Positions 1-8,040 of a stretch of 64,000 nt of DNA are shown one piece after another (the stretch's first letter is position 1; each line of letters opens with the position of its first letter). Below the pieces are notes generated by a model that made no database searches, was not told the DNA's origin, and was given only the letters and a program-made list of their open reading frames with translations. Both the position numbers and the translations under genes were made by a program. Source of the DNA: Paenibacillus sp. GP183 (GTDB lineage Bacteria; Bacillota; Bacilli; Paenibacillales; NBRC-103111); NCBI RefSeq assembly GCF_900104695.1, contig NZ_FNSW01000001.1, positions 2,046,001-2,110,000 on the forward strand, given 5' to 3'.

Positions 1-888
1 TGGTTTTTTTGCAGTGTTAAGTGTAAGGTAATTCACCTGAGCCGCCTGGAAGTTTTGTACGGTATAATCCGGGTTGCTGCTGAGCTCTTTCATCTTATTA
101 TAAGGAACGAATGTAGCTACATCGATATCGCCCGATTGGAGCTGAAGCATACGGGTATTATCATCAGGAACTACAGTTAATTTTATTTCATCGGTCTTGG
201 GCAGGCCCTGAACCCTATAATTCGGGTTCTTTTTCAACGAAATGTATTCGCCCTTTACCCACTTGTCAAGCATATAAGGTCCTGTTCCTGCAGGCTTCTG
301 GCTGAAGCCTTCAACTCCCACTTTTTCAAAATAGGCTTTTGGAAGTACTGCAGCATTGAACATCGCGAGTGCCGCCAACAAGGGAACAAATGGCTGATCA
401 AGTGTAAGCACTACCGTCTTATCGTCAGGGGCTGCTATTTTGGTGATCGCTTTAAGATTGGAAGTCCAGATGCTTCCCTTTTCATCACGGGCACGAGTAA
501 GCGAGAAAATCCAATCTTCGCCTTTAACTGCTGTTCCGTCTGAAAATTTAAGGCCATCGAGCAGATGAAAAGTATAAGTCAGTCCGTCTGGGCTTATATC
601 CCAGCTTTTGGCAAGGTCCGGTTCGATCTTGGTTCCATCATCACTGCTTTTGACAAGTCCGTTCATCAGGAGATTAAGTACCCAAATGTTTGCGTTTTGT
701 GATTGAGTAACAGGGTCAAGGTTATCCGAATCTACTGGTCGGGCAATTGTTACTTTGGATGGAGCCACGGCACCTCCAGCTGTTTTTGCGGTCCCTCCGC
801 CATTGTTGCTGCATGCGGCCGTGTAGAAAATCATCGAAAACAAAATTAACATGGCCGTCAATTTCTTGAATCCTGGATTTTTATACAT
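1..888 (-). CDS. Peptide/nickel-type ABC transporter substrate-binding lipoprotein (SBP_bac_5), 3' end outside window
   Basis: The frame is open from an ATG at 888, with a GGGGGA ribosome site upstream, to the window edge; 296 residues are visible and the C-terminus is missing. The start is a lipoprotein signal: basic residues, a hydrophobic stretch, then a lipobox ending at Cys26 (YTAAC). Family 5 binding-protein features follow: a DNLDP segment, 'EPDLAKSWDISPDG', 'FSDGTAVKGEDW' and 'GTGPYMLDKW'. These are typical of extracellular receptors for oligopeptides, dipeptides or nickel that deliver ligand to Dpp/Opp-type permeases. It is a second, distinct binding protein from the one at 17985-19649. 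A palindromic TGGTCCGACCA lies about 90 bp upstream of the start and probably links it to the neighbouring GntR-type regulator. The transporter partners, if any, lie beyond the window. Confidence 0.9.
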   Translation of the reverse strand, partial: MYKNPGFKKLTAMLILFSMIFYTAACSNNGGGTAKTAGGAVAPSKVTIARPVDSDNLDPVTQSQNANIWVLNLLMNGLVKSSDDGTKIEPDLAKSWDISPDGLTYTFHLLDGLKFSDGTAVKGEDWIFSLTRARDEKGSIWTSNLKAITKIAAPDDKTVVLTLDQPFVPLLAALAMFNAAVLPKAYFEKVGVEGFSQKPAGTGPYMLDKWVKGEYISLKKNPNYRVQGLPKTDEIKLTVVPDDNTRMLQLQSGDIDVATFVPYNKMKELSSNPDYTVQNFQAAQVNYLTLNTAKKP

Positions 889-967
889 TTCTATTCCCCC
901 TATGAAATGATGCGGTACAAATTCTTACTCGAACATGAATCGCTAGCAATCTCATAACATACAATGT

Positions 968-985
968 TATCATGGTCCGACCAAT
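968..985 (-). promoter_or_regulatory. Putative GntR/FadR operator upstream of binding-protein gene
   Basis: At 973-983 the sequence reads TGGTCCGACCA, a perfect 5+1+5 palindrome. Read on the minus strand, TTGGTC is followed after 17 bases by TATGTT, so the site could overlap a weak -35 box. The block TGTTAT-Y-ATGGTCCGACC-W-AT recurs almost exactly at about 6748-6766. FadR-type regulators bind short palindromes of this kind. Assignment to the regulator at 1122-1838 or 1963-2595 is inference. Confidence 0.55.
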
Positions 986-1121
986 ATATTGGATGATTAA
1001 GACTCCAAATATTCGGACAAATTCATTTACAATTAATATACATCATACCTATTTTCTCGTCAATAATAGATATCCCTGATTGTAAAATACATTGTCATTT
1101 TATGTAACAATACATCACATC

Positions 1122-1838
1122 CTAAACATTGAGTTCATTACTCCAAATTTTGACTTCATTTTTCTGAAGATGCTCCAGCATGGCAAGTCGCGCTTCGACC
1201 GCATCTCTATTTTTCAAAGCTTTGACGATTCGTTCATGTTCTTCTTGCGCCTCTAGAATATATCGTTCCGATATTTTTTTGGATTGGTTTTTACCTATTT
1301 TCATAGCTTCGAGGAACTTGGGCGATATCAAATCAAATATCGTTTCGTAAATGGAATTACCGGATGAAATGATAATTAAATAATGGAATCGATAATCTAC
1401 CTCAATTCCGATACCTCCTTTTCGATTCACTTCAATTAATTCCAAATGAGCATTCTCGATCGCTTCCAGCTGTTCTTCATTGGCGCGTTCTGCCGCAAGG
1501 GCGACAGACTCAATCTCAATCCCTCGACGAAATTCCAATATTTCCCGCAGTGTCTGTTCCTCTACGATAAGCTTGCTTGTAATCGGTTCGATAAACGTAC
1601 TGCCCGTTAATTCTTTCAAAATACTGCCAACCCCGGGACGCTTCTCTAAAATCCCTTTCGCGGCAAGGACACTGAGCGCTTCTCTAACGGCTGTTTTACT
1701 AACTTTAAATATTTCAACCAGTTCATTTTCCGAAGGCAATTTATCACCGGGTTTTATATTCTTTTCCTGAATATATCGTATAATCTGGGACACTATTTCT
1801 TCATACAAATTTTTTTTCCTAATAACTTCAAATGCCAA
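1122..1838 (-). CDS. GntR family transcriptional regulator, FadR/FCD subfamily
   Basis: 238 residues from a TTG start; the GGGAGG site 8 bases upstream supports it. Residues 1-75 form the GntR winged helix (PSENELVEIF, KTAVREALS, 'GVGSIL' wing). Residues from about 95 to 228 form an FCD all-helical ligand domain starting LREILEFRRGIE and carrying the Asp/His metal-ligand pattern (DYRFHYL, then HERIV). FadR-type proteins usually repress carbon-acid or amino-acid catabolic genes until a carboxylate ligand binds. It is divergent from a second GntR gene, and the 124-bp gap between them holds two candidate operators. The nearby dehydrogenase/aldolase operon and the binding protein at 888 are plausible targets because they carry similar operators. 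Confidence 0.88.
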   Translation of the reverse strand: MAFEVIRKKNLYEEIVSQIIRYIQEKNIKPGDKLPSENELVEIFKVSKTAVREALSVLAAKGILEKRPGVGSILKELTGSTFIEPITSKLIVEEQTLREILEFRRGIEIESVALAAERANEEQLEAIENAHLELIEVNRKGGIGIEVDYRFHYLIIISSGNSIYETIFDLISPKFLEAMKIGKNQSKKISERYILEAQEEHERIVKALKNRDAVEARLAMLEHLQKNEVKIWSNELNV

Positions 1839-1875
1839 TTTGGTAACCTCCCGCTATCATTTATGGCCGTTAGTA

Positions 1876-1886
1876 TTGTCAGACCT
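1876..1886. promoter_or_regulatory. Degenerate GGTCNGAC-type operator between divergent GntR genes
   Basis: Read on the minus strand the bases give AGGTCTGACAA, matching the GGTCNGAC core at 968-985 and 6752-6765 with one arm altered. It lies about 40 bp upstream of the TTG start at 1838, where autoregulation would be expected. It is weaker than the other two copies. Confidence 0.4.
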
Positions 1887-1890
1887 TTTT

Positions 1891-1907
1891 GTATGATATT
1901 ATCATAC
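1891..1907. promoter_or_regulatory. GTATGATA-T-TATCATAC palindrome between divergent GntR genes
   Basis: A 17-base palindrome with perfect 8-base arms around one central T sits midway between the two divergent regulators. It differs in sequence from the GGTCNGACC sites, so it may be the operator of the other regulator (1963-2595). No binding data; inference from symmetry and position. Confidence 0.45.
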
Positions 1908-1962
1908 TATCTTTTTGTAAATGCGTGTAGTTTCTGAGTAAATGATTCAGGAGGATCCCAAT

Positions 1963-2595
1963 ATGGAGGGAAATGAAAATTACCAAATCAAACAAGTACC
2001 CAGAATGTTTGAACAAGTGATCAAACAAATTATGAATTATATGATTTCGGAACACATATCTACCGGATCGAAGATTCCTACAGAGAGGAGTCTTAGCGAT
2101 TTATTGGAGGTCAGCCGATCCTCAATCCGGGAAGGAATTCGAATTTTGGAATTATTGGGGTACCTGGAATCAAGACAAGGCGAAGGGACCTTTGCATCCT
2201 ATCCGCCTCCTTTTCTCATTCCTTGCCAGGTTTTAAATCAACAAATAGATTCCCAAAGTCTTCAGCGCTACTACGATATATTTCTCATGTGTTCGGAACA
2301 GATCGTCATGACCCTGGTTGATGAGGAACCATTAAGAAGTCATTTAGACTTCACTTTTCCCGAGAAGAGCTCAAACTTTGGCGCGGATTTTGCAAGGTGG
2401 ATCGCATATCTTGGAAATCAATTGCCAAACCCGCTTTTTCTTGCTTTATGGCGCAATATTTATGAGCTCCTAGAGGAAAACCAATTCTTTTTAAACTTTC
2501 ATTCAGATCTGCAAATCAATACTTTTAAGGAGCATTTTTCGGAAAAGAATAAAACGAAGCTGCTGGAGTTGTTTCAAGCTTTAAAGGTGAAGTGA
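1963..2595 (+). CDS. GntR family regulator with atypical C-terminal domain
   Basis: An ATG at 1942 is possible, but its first codons contain the AGGAGG motif that serves the ATG at 1963, so 1963 is preferred (210 residues). An N-terminal GntR winged helix is clear: 'GSKIPTERSLSDLL', 'SRSSIREGIRILE' and 'SRQGEGTF'. The remaining ~130 residues are shorter than a full FCD domain, and the Asp/His metal pattern is not obvious, so ligand sensing may differ or be lost. It is divergent from the FadR-type gene at 1838. The two probably form a regulatory pair for the downstream catabolic operon, but which operator each binds is unknown. Confidence 0.8.
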   Translation: MEGNENYQIKQVPRMFEQVIKQIMNYMISEHISTGSKIPTERSLSDLLEVSRSSIREGIRILELLGYLESRQGEGTFASYPPPFLIPCQVLNQQIDSQSLQRYYDIFLMCSEQIVMTLVDEEPLRSHLDFTFPEKSSNFGADFARWIAYLGNQLPNPLFLALWRNIYELLEENQFFLNFHSDLQINTFKEHFSEKNKTKLLELFQALKVK

Positions 2596-2613
2596 CACAG
2601 TCACGAGGAAGCA

Positions 2614-2654
2614 GAAAAAAAGGAAGGACCTCCGAGATATAGCTTTAGAGGTCC
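2614..2654 (-). terminator. Rho-independent terminator
   Basis: GGACCTC at 2626-2632 pairs with GAGGTCC at 2648-2654. On the minus strand the stem is followed by TTCCTTTTTTT, placing the end of the four-gene operon 24 bases after the stop codon at 2678. The hairpin may also stop the convergent GntR transcript. Confidence 0.75.
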
Positions 2655-2677
2655 ATGCTGTCCGGTCGGCAGAAGAT

Positions 2678-3697
2678 TCAAGCTTTAAACAAATTCAGCA
2701 GCTGGCGCTCCTCGGAAAACCGCTGCAGGTTCTCGCAGAATAGATCGGTCAGGCGTTGATTCTCCTGAGTCACCGTGCTTGCGGAATGAGGCGTGATCAG
2801 CACATTCTCCATCGACCATAGCGGGCTGTCTGCAGGCAGCGGTTCAGTCCGGGCAACGTCCAGGGCAGCACCGGCGAGGTGACCGCTTTGAAGAGAAGCG
2901 ATCAACGCGTCTTCATCCACCACCGCCCCACGGGCGATGTTGATCAATACGGCACCCTTAGGCAGGAGTGCCAATTCGCGTTCGCCGATCATCCCTTCTG
3001 TCTCGGGAGTATGCGGGCAGATGAGCACCAGGAAGTCGCAGCGAGGCAACACCATGGACAGGCTGCTCTGCGGGTAAAGCTCATCGACATTAAGGGAAGC
3101 GGGGTCCATATCGACGTTCCGCTTGACGCCGAGCACCTTTAATCCGTTGGCCTTCGCCAGCCGGGCAACCTCACGCCCAACAGCCCCAAGTCCCACAACC
3201 CCCAACGTACTGCCGCGCAACTCTTTACTGCAGTACCGCTCCCAATGGTGGGCCGCCTGCTCTTTGCGGATAAAAGGGACGTTTTTTGTAAAATAAAGCA
3301 TCGACAGCAGGCTGTGCTCCGCCAGCGGAATGGCATGAATACCGGCAGCATTGGTAATCGTGATCGAGCTTTGATCGAGCCCGAATTTTTTGACGATGTC
3401 GCCAATCCCGGAAGAGGTCGCCTGAATCCACTTGAGCCGGGGAGCCAACTCGGTCAGCCGGGGAGTGAGTCGGCGGTCAAAATCCCACATAATATCCGCC
3501 TCAGCCAGCCAGCTCAGAAATTTCTTCTCCTGCTCCGGCGTTCTACTCCAGTCGGACGGACCTATATGATCCGCCTGATAGCGGGGCTTATAGAGCAGCT
3601 CCGGATCATAAAGGACCCGTAGTCCGGGCAGTGTCTGCCGAATCCGTTCCACCTGTTCAGGCTCAAGGTATGAAGCAATCAATACGGTAAATGACAT
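2678..3697 (-). CDS. D-2-hydroxyacid dehydrogenase, NAD(P)-dependent
   Basis: 339 residues, the usual family length, from an ATG preceded by AGGAGGG. The Rossmann motif GLGAVG is at about 169-174. The catalytic set Arg256 (NIARGAVVDE), Glu285 (RTEPLP) and His304 (TPHSA) is intact. The enzyme interconverts 2-ketoacids and D-2-hydroxyacids with a nicotinamide cofactor in the cytoplasm. It is the last gene of a four-gene minus-strand operon with a DapA-type aldolase, an aminotransferase and an SDR. In that setting it could reduce the ketoacid made by the aldolase or the aminotransferase. The exact substrate (glyoxylate, hydroxypyruvate or a branched ketoacid) cannot be read from the sequence. 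Confidence 0.88.
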   Translation of the reverse strand: MSFTVLIASYLEPEQVERIRQTLPGLRVLYDPELLYKPRYQADHIGPSDWSRTPEQEKKFLSWLAEADIMWDFDRRLTPRLTELAPRLKWIQATSSGIGDIVKKFGLDQSSITITNAAGIHAIPLAEHSLLSMLYFTKNVPFIRKEQAAHHWERYCSKELRGSTLGVVGLGAVGREVARLAKANGLKVLGVKRNVDMDPASLNVDELYPQSSLSMVLPRCDFLVLICPHTPETEGMIGERELALLPKGAVLINIARGAVVDEDALIASLQSGHLAGAALDVARTEPLPADSPLWSMENVLITPHSASTVTQENQRLTDLFCENLQRFSEERQLLNLFKA

Positions 3698-3749
3698 GGT
3701 ACGCCCTCCTATGGTTAAATTATTCAGAATAAATGATTTCTTGCCCGAA

Positions 3750-4619
3750 CTAGGTCAATTGAACATAGTCCAGGACTCTGCTGATCTCATCATGAGCCAA
3801 GCGGTCCAGCTTCAGGCCCGGCGAACGAATATCCGAGCAACGGATTGCTCCCCGCCGCCGGAGAATCTCCTTGCGGACGGCCAAGCCGACCCCGATCTGC
3901 CCTTCGTAGCTGATCAAAGGCAGGTACTTGTAAAATGTCGCAGCCGCTTTCTCTCTGCGTCCCTCCGAGAAGTCCTTATAGATCGAGACCAGAATCTCGG
4001 TATAAGCGAACCCGGTCATCGTGCCCACGGCACCCCGTTCCAGCTCCTGGAGAAAGAAAACGCCCCCCAGCCCTCCGTAAATCCGGGCATCCGGGTTCTT
4101 CTCCAGAATCCGGCTGATCTTGATAGGAACAGGAGCTTCCTCAAGCTTGATCAGATTCAGGCCAAGGCCAGCCAGCAGCGATGCCGGCATGATGACTCCT
4201 GTAGTAACGGGCTCGTCCTGTACCACAATCGGTATCGAGACGGCCTCAGAAATCGTGCGGTAAAAATCCCCTACTGCATCGAGGTTTCGCAGATTGGTCG
4301 GCGGCGCTACCATGATGCCAGACGCACCCAGCTCCGCAGCGCGATGTGCGGTGTTGATCACCACACGGGTCCCTGTATGTGTGACATTGACAATTACAGG
4401 AATGCGACCATTTACCTGCTCGATCACCACGCGGGTGATCAGATCGCGCTCGGCATCGGTCAACTTGGAAACCTCTCCCATAATACCGAGAATAGTCAGG
4501 CCCACAGCTCCCGCCTTCAGTTGAAATTCGACGAGAGACTGCAAGCTATCCTCGTCCACAAGCCCCTGCTCCGTAAATGGCGTGGCCAAAATGTTAAAAA
4601 CACCATTAATCAATGTCAT
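3750..4619 (-). CDS. Dihydrodipicolinate synthase/N-acetylneuraminate lyase family aldolase
   Basis: About 289 residues with the TIM-barrel DapA pattern: 'NGVFNILATPF' near the start, 'GIMGEVSKLT' in place of GTTGESPTL, and the Schiff-base lysine at Lys158 (LIKLEEAP). The YN pair that carries the DHDPS catalytic tyrosine is replaced by QD (VQDEPVTTG). A biosynthetic DHDPS role is therefore unlikely; a catabolic pyruvate-type aldolase or hydratase fits better. The ATG at 4619 is only 3 bases from GGAGG. A TTG two codons later (4613) has better spacing and may be the true start. It lies between the D-2-hydroxyacid dehydrogenase and the aminotransferase in the same operon. Confidence 0.82.
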   Translation of the reverse strand: MTLINGVFNILATPFTEQGLVDEDSLQSLVEFQLKAGAVGLTILGIMGEVSKLTDAERDLITRVVIEQVNGRIPVIVNVTHTGTRVVINTAHRAAELGASGIMVAPPTNLRNLDAVGDFYRTISEAVSIPIVVQDEPVTTGVIMPASLLAGLGLNLIKLEEAPVPIKISRILEKNPDARIYGGLGGVFFLQELERGAVGTMTGFAYTEILVSIYKDFSEGRREKAAATFYKYLPLISYEGQIGVGLAVRKEILRRRGAIRCSDIRSPGLKLDRLAHDEISRVLDYVQLT

Positions 4620-4660
4620 CTACCTCCCGTAGTTTAAGTAATCGAAGCCGAATTGCGGCC

Positions 4661-5863
4661 TTATGAAACATGGTTCACTACAAAATCCCTGAATTGGATC
4701 ATTCCTTTTTCAATTGTGTTGATATCTGTAGCGTAGGATAAACGTATATAGTTTTTCACTTCAAAGCTGCTGCCCGGTACGACAAGAATATTCGCATGCT
4801 CTAACAGAAGGCGGCTCAGGTCATCGTCGTTACCGATCGTTTCCCCCATAGCCTGCTTGCCGATCAAGCCTTGAATGCTGGGAAACGCATAAAACGCACC
4901 TTTCGGCATGGGGCACTCCAAACCAGGAATTTCCCTTAGCATTTGCACCATCCGTATGCGGCGCCGATCGTATTCTTCCACCATATCCCGGATGGGCTCT
5001 TGGCTTCCTGTTAGAGCATCTATGGAGGCAACCTGGACGAAAGCTGTAGGATTGCTCGTCATATGACTCTGCAAATCTTCCATCGCTTTGGCAATTTCCT
5101 TAGGAGCAGCAGCATATCCCATGCGCCATCCAGTCATCGCATATGCTTTGGAAAAACCGTTGACGGTAATCGTTCTTTCGAAAATATCCTGGCCAAGACT
5201 GCCTATGCTTACATGCTTTTCTCCATCGTAGATCAGTTTTTCGTAGATTTCATCGGAAATCACAACGAGATCGTGCTTCACACAGACCTCAGCAAGCTTT
5301 TGCAATTCTTCGCGAGTATAAATGGAACCGGTTGGATTGCTCGGAGAGTTAATCACTACACATTTGGACTTCGGTGTAATCACAGCTTCCAATTGTTCCG
5401 AGGTAAGCTTAAATTCATTTTCCCCTTTGGTTGGGACTAGTACGGGAACACCGCCTGCCAATTTTACCTGTTCCCAATAACTGAGCCAAGCCGGCACCGG
5501 AATGATCACCTCATCACCGAGATTAAGCAGAGCGAAAAAGATATTGATCAATGAATGCTTTGCGCCACCGGATACGACAACCTGGTCCGGCTGATAATGA
5601 AGGCCATTGTCTACCCTGAGCTTCTCGCAGATCGCTTGGCGCAGCTCCATAATTCCTGCAGTAGGCGTATATTTGGTATGCCCTTCCTTGATAGCCTTGT
5701 AAGCTGCTTCATTAATGTGAGCGGGCGTAGGAAAATCCGGCTCGCCCTGTCCGAAAATCAGAACATCAATGCCCTGCTTGCGCAATTCCTTTGCTTTCAT
5801 CGTTAGCTGTATGGTTGCGGAGCCTTCCAACTGCTGAGCCCTCAATGACAATTTTGACTTCAT
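4661..5863 (-). CDS. Class I/II pyridoxal-phosphate aminotransferase (aspartate aminotransferase-like)
   Basis: The frame opens at 5923, but the ATG at 5863 has a GAGGGAG site about 9 bases upstream and gives the usual N-terminus (400 residues). PLP-binding features are complete: the SNPTG segment at 175-179, Asp204 (ISDEIY), the Schiff-base Lys239 (NGFSKAYAMTG), and a C-terminal 'YIRLSYA' arginine for the substrate carboxylate. The family transfers the amino group of Asp, Glu or aromatic amino acids to 2-oxoglutarate. It is 31 bases after the SDR gene and 41 bases before the aldolase, consistent with one transcript. A catabolic role is suggested because the operon begins with a GntR-type operator. 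Confidence 0.9.
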   Translation of the reverse strand: MKSKLSLRAQQLEGSATIQLTMKAKELRKQGIDVLIFGQGEPDFPTPAHINEAAYKAIKEGHTKYTPTAGIMELRQAICEKLRVDNGLHYQPDQVVVSGGAKHSLINIFFALLNLGDEVIIPVPAWLSYWEQVKLAGGVPVLVPTKGENEFKLTSEQLEAVITPKSKCVVINSPSNPTGSIYTREELQKLAEVCVKHDLVVISDEIYEKLIYDGEKHVSIGSLGQDIFERTITVNGFSKAYAMTGWRMGYAAAPKEIAKAMEDLQSHMTSNPTAFVQVASIDALTGSQEPIRDMVEEYDRRRIRMVQMLREIPGLECPMPKGAFYAFPSIQGLIGKQAMGETIGNDDDLSRLLLEHANILVVPGSSFEVKNYIRLSYATDINTIEKGMIQFRDFVVNHVS

Positions 5864-5894
5864 GGAGTTCAACTCCCTCATTAAAATATAGTTT

Positions 5895-6680
5895 TTAAAT
5901 GGATTTAACCATACCCCCGTCAACCAATAAGGAGCTTCCGGTCATATAGGTGTTAGCATCCGATAATAGGAATGTCACAACGTTGGCAAATTCCTCCGGT
6001 GTGCCGTAACGTTTAAGCGGTATAGACTTTTGCGATTCGTCCATGACTTGCTCGCGTGTAACGCCTAATTTGTCGGCTTTAAGCTGATCCAGATATGCAA
6101 TTCGATCGGTAGCAATTCTTCCCGGAGCAACCGTATTAATCAAAATATGATACGGAGCCAATTCCTCGGCTAACGTTTTTGTTAACCCGACGATGCCGAG
6201 TCGAAATGTGTTGGATAAAAGGAGACCGGGTATCGGTTGTTTAATGGAGGAAGAAGCGATATTAACGATTCGTCCCCCTGCTTTTTTTAATTCCGGAAGC
6301 ACTTCGCGGATCACGCGAATATAGCTCAGCAAATTCAGTTCAAACGCTTTTTGCCACATTTCATCGGAGAGCTGTTCGAACGTACCGCCTGGAGGTCCTC
6401 CTGCGTTATTGACCAAAATATCGATTCTACCATATGTATCTGTTGTCAATTGAACTAAAGCTCGGATATCTTCTGCCTTTGTAATATCCGCCACACCATA
6501 AGCCACTTTTCCTTTGCCCAGAGCTTGCAGCTCTTTCTGTAAGGCTGCCAGCTTCTCTCCATCGCGGCTCGTCAGCATCACGTGCGTTCCTTCTTTGACC
6601 AGCTGCGTCGCAATAGCCTTTCCGAGTCCCTGACTGGATGCAACAACAAGAGCAACCTTATTTGCCAGATTCAATTCCAT
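5895..6680 (-). CDS. SDR-family oxidoreductase lacking the YxxxK catalytic pair
   Basis: 261 residues from ATG with AGGTGA upstream. It has a Rossmann nucleotide-binding region (ASSQGLGKA at 14-22), NNAG at 91-94 and the Ser loop (IASSSIKQP), and it ends TGSSLLVDGGM as SDRs do. Aligning the conserved GLTKTLA segment puts Ser156 and Arg160 where the catalytic Tyr and Lys should be (SNTFR). It therefore belongs to the non-canonical SDR group; a normal hydride transfer may need another proton donor, or the protein may act differently. It is the first gene of the four-gene operon, directly behind the operator at 6752-6765. Confidence 0.82.
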   Translation of the reverse strand: MELNLANKVALVVASSQGLGKAIATQLVKEGTHVMLTSRDGEKLAALQKELQALGKGKVAYGVADITKAEDIRALVQLTTDTYGRIDILVNNAGGPPGGTFEQLSDEMWQKAFELNLLSYIRVIREVLPELKKAGGRIVNIASSSIKQPIPGLLLSNTFRLGIVGLTKTLAEELAPYHILINTVAPGRIATDRIAYLDQLKADKLGVTREQVMDESQKSIPLKRYGTPEEFANVVTFLLSDANTYMTGSSLLVDGGMVKSI

Positions 6681-6747
6681 CTCATATTCACCTATCTCTC
6701 ATTAAAAATAGAAAAAACGAGGAAGCATCATTATTACAATATAATAT

Positions 6748-6768
6748 GTTATTATGGTCCGACCTATT
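6748..6768 (-). promoter_or_regulatory. Putative GntR/FadR operator in front of the SDR-aminotransferase-aldolase-dehydrogenase operon
   Basis: The block at 6752-6766 reads TTATGGTCCGACCTA. Over about 18 bases it matches the copy at 968-985 at all but two positions. It lies about 75 bp upstream of the start codon at 6680. On the minus strand a possible -10 (TATATT) lies 17 bases after the AGGTC edge, so a bound repressor would block polymerase. Two near-identical copies in front of separate transcription units support a shared regulator. Confidence 0.58.
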
Positions 6769-6878
6769 TTTACAAATCAATCCTGTAAAAATGATGTCGC
6801 GTTATCCCCATGTAAACTTATTTTACATTTCCTCAATTTAGTCGTCAATCATTATTCGAATTCCGTTTACATTACTTC

Positions 6879-8006
6879 TCACACATCCTGCAGCTTTTTT
6901 AGAAGCTTGCTGAAAAGTGCCGCCCTGCCAGCGAGTTGATCGATCAAAACGTGCTCGTACTCCGCATGAGGTCCATCGCCAATGGGTCCTAATCCGTCCA
7001 AAGTTGGTATACCGAGCGCCGCAGTAAAATTCCCGTCGCTTCCGCCTCCAACCGATACTTCCGTCAAAGTGATCCCGAGCTCGGAGGCGCACTCTAATGC
7101 CAGGTTGAACAGCTTGGCCGTCCGCTCCGTACGTTCCATCGGAGGTCGATTCATTCCTCCTTCGACATGCAGCGATATTCCGTTCAAATGCGGTTTGGCA
7201 CCGCTGATCAGCGAGGTGATACGTTCCGCTTCTTCCAGACTGGTAACACGTACGTCAATCACGATGTCCGCCTGCTCCGCAACCACATTGGCACGATTGC
7301 CGCCATGGGCTATACCGACATTGACCGTAGTCCCTTTGGCGTAATCGGTCAAACTATGCAGGAACTGGATTTGGCGGGCCATCTCTTCTACGGCACTGAT
7401 GCCCTCTTCATGGTGATTGCCGGAGTGAGCGGCTTTGCCTTTAATCGACATCGTAAAACGTGCGGTGCCTTTACGTGCCGTCTTTACCGCACCGTGATGA
7501 GCGGGCTCGGGTACAAGCACGGCTTCACTTTTTAGCGCTTCCGCTTCAATGAGCCCACGGGAAGATTGGCTGCCCACTTCTTCATCGCTGGTGCACAGGA
7601 AGACGATCTTTTTGCTTAGCGGGATACCCAAATCGCAGCAAGCTTTGATCGCCCAGAGACTTTGGACGATGCCTCCCTTCATATCGAAGATGCCAGGCCC
7701 GTATGCCTTATTTCCCTCCACTCGATAAGAGAGGCGTCCGACGTCCCAAACCGTGTCGTAATGACTGGTAATCAAGATTTGATCCACCCCTTTGCCCATT
7801 GTAAAGCGCAGGTGGTTGCCCGCTTTTTCTTGAATGATGACTTCAGCTTCCAAACCGAGTCGCTCTTTAAACAGCACCTGCAGTTCTTGACTGCAGCGTT
7901 CCAGCATCACTTTGTCATGTGTTGGCGATTCCGCTTTGACGATCCGCTCCAAGTCGGCCAATATTTGCTGTTCGTTTTCCTTTAAATAAGCATACATTTT
8001 ATCCAT
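6879..8006 (-). CDS. M20 family metallopeptidase, carboxypeptidase G2/glutamate carboxypeptidase-like
   Basis: 375 residues from ATG with GGGAG upstream. The two-zinc M20 pattern is intact: His82/Asp84 (SHYDTVWD), bridging Asp108 (GPGIFDMKGG), catalytic Glu142 and ligand Glu143 (SDEEVGS), and a late His in 'GDGPHAEYEH'. The dimerisation domain in the middle (KGKAAHSGN) is typical. Such enzymes release C-terminal amino acids from peptides or N-acyl amino acids in the cytoplasm. It is the last gene of the long peptide-utilisation run, 34 bases after the amidase. The 198-bp gap below it holds the operator of the next operon, so the peptide run probably ends here. Confidence 0.9.
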   Translation of the reverse strand: MDKMYAYLKENEQQILADLERIVKAESPTHDKVMLERCSQELQVLFKERLGLEAEVIIQEKAGNHLRFTMGKGVDQILITSHYDTVWDVGRLSYRVEGNKAYGPGIFDMKGGIVQSLWAIKACCDLGIPLSKKIVFLCTSDEEVGSQSSRGLIEAEALKSEAVLVPEPAHHGAVKTARKGTARFTMSIKGKAAHSGNHHEEGISAVEEMARQIQFLHSLTDYAKGTTVNVGIAHGGNRANVVAEQADIVIDVRVTSLEEAERITSLISGAKPHLNGISLHVEGGMNRPPMERTERTAKLFNLALECASELGITLTEVSVGGGSDGNFTAALGIPTLDGLGPIGDGPHAEYEHVLIDQLAGRAALFSKLLKKLQDV

Positions 8007-8040
8007 AACCGTATCTCCCTGCTTCTTTATATTTGTGGGG

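Noticed and set aside
3696-4637. 313-residue plus-strand reading frame
   Set aside because: It mirrors the DapA-family gene on the other strand, has no family motif and no ribosome site, and its composition is that of an antisense shadow.
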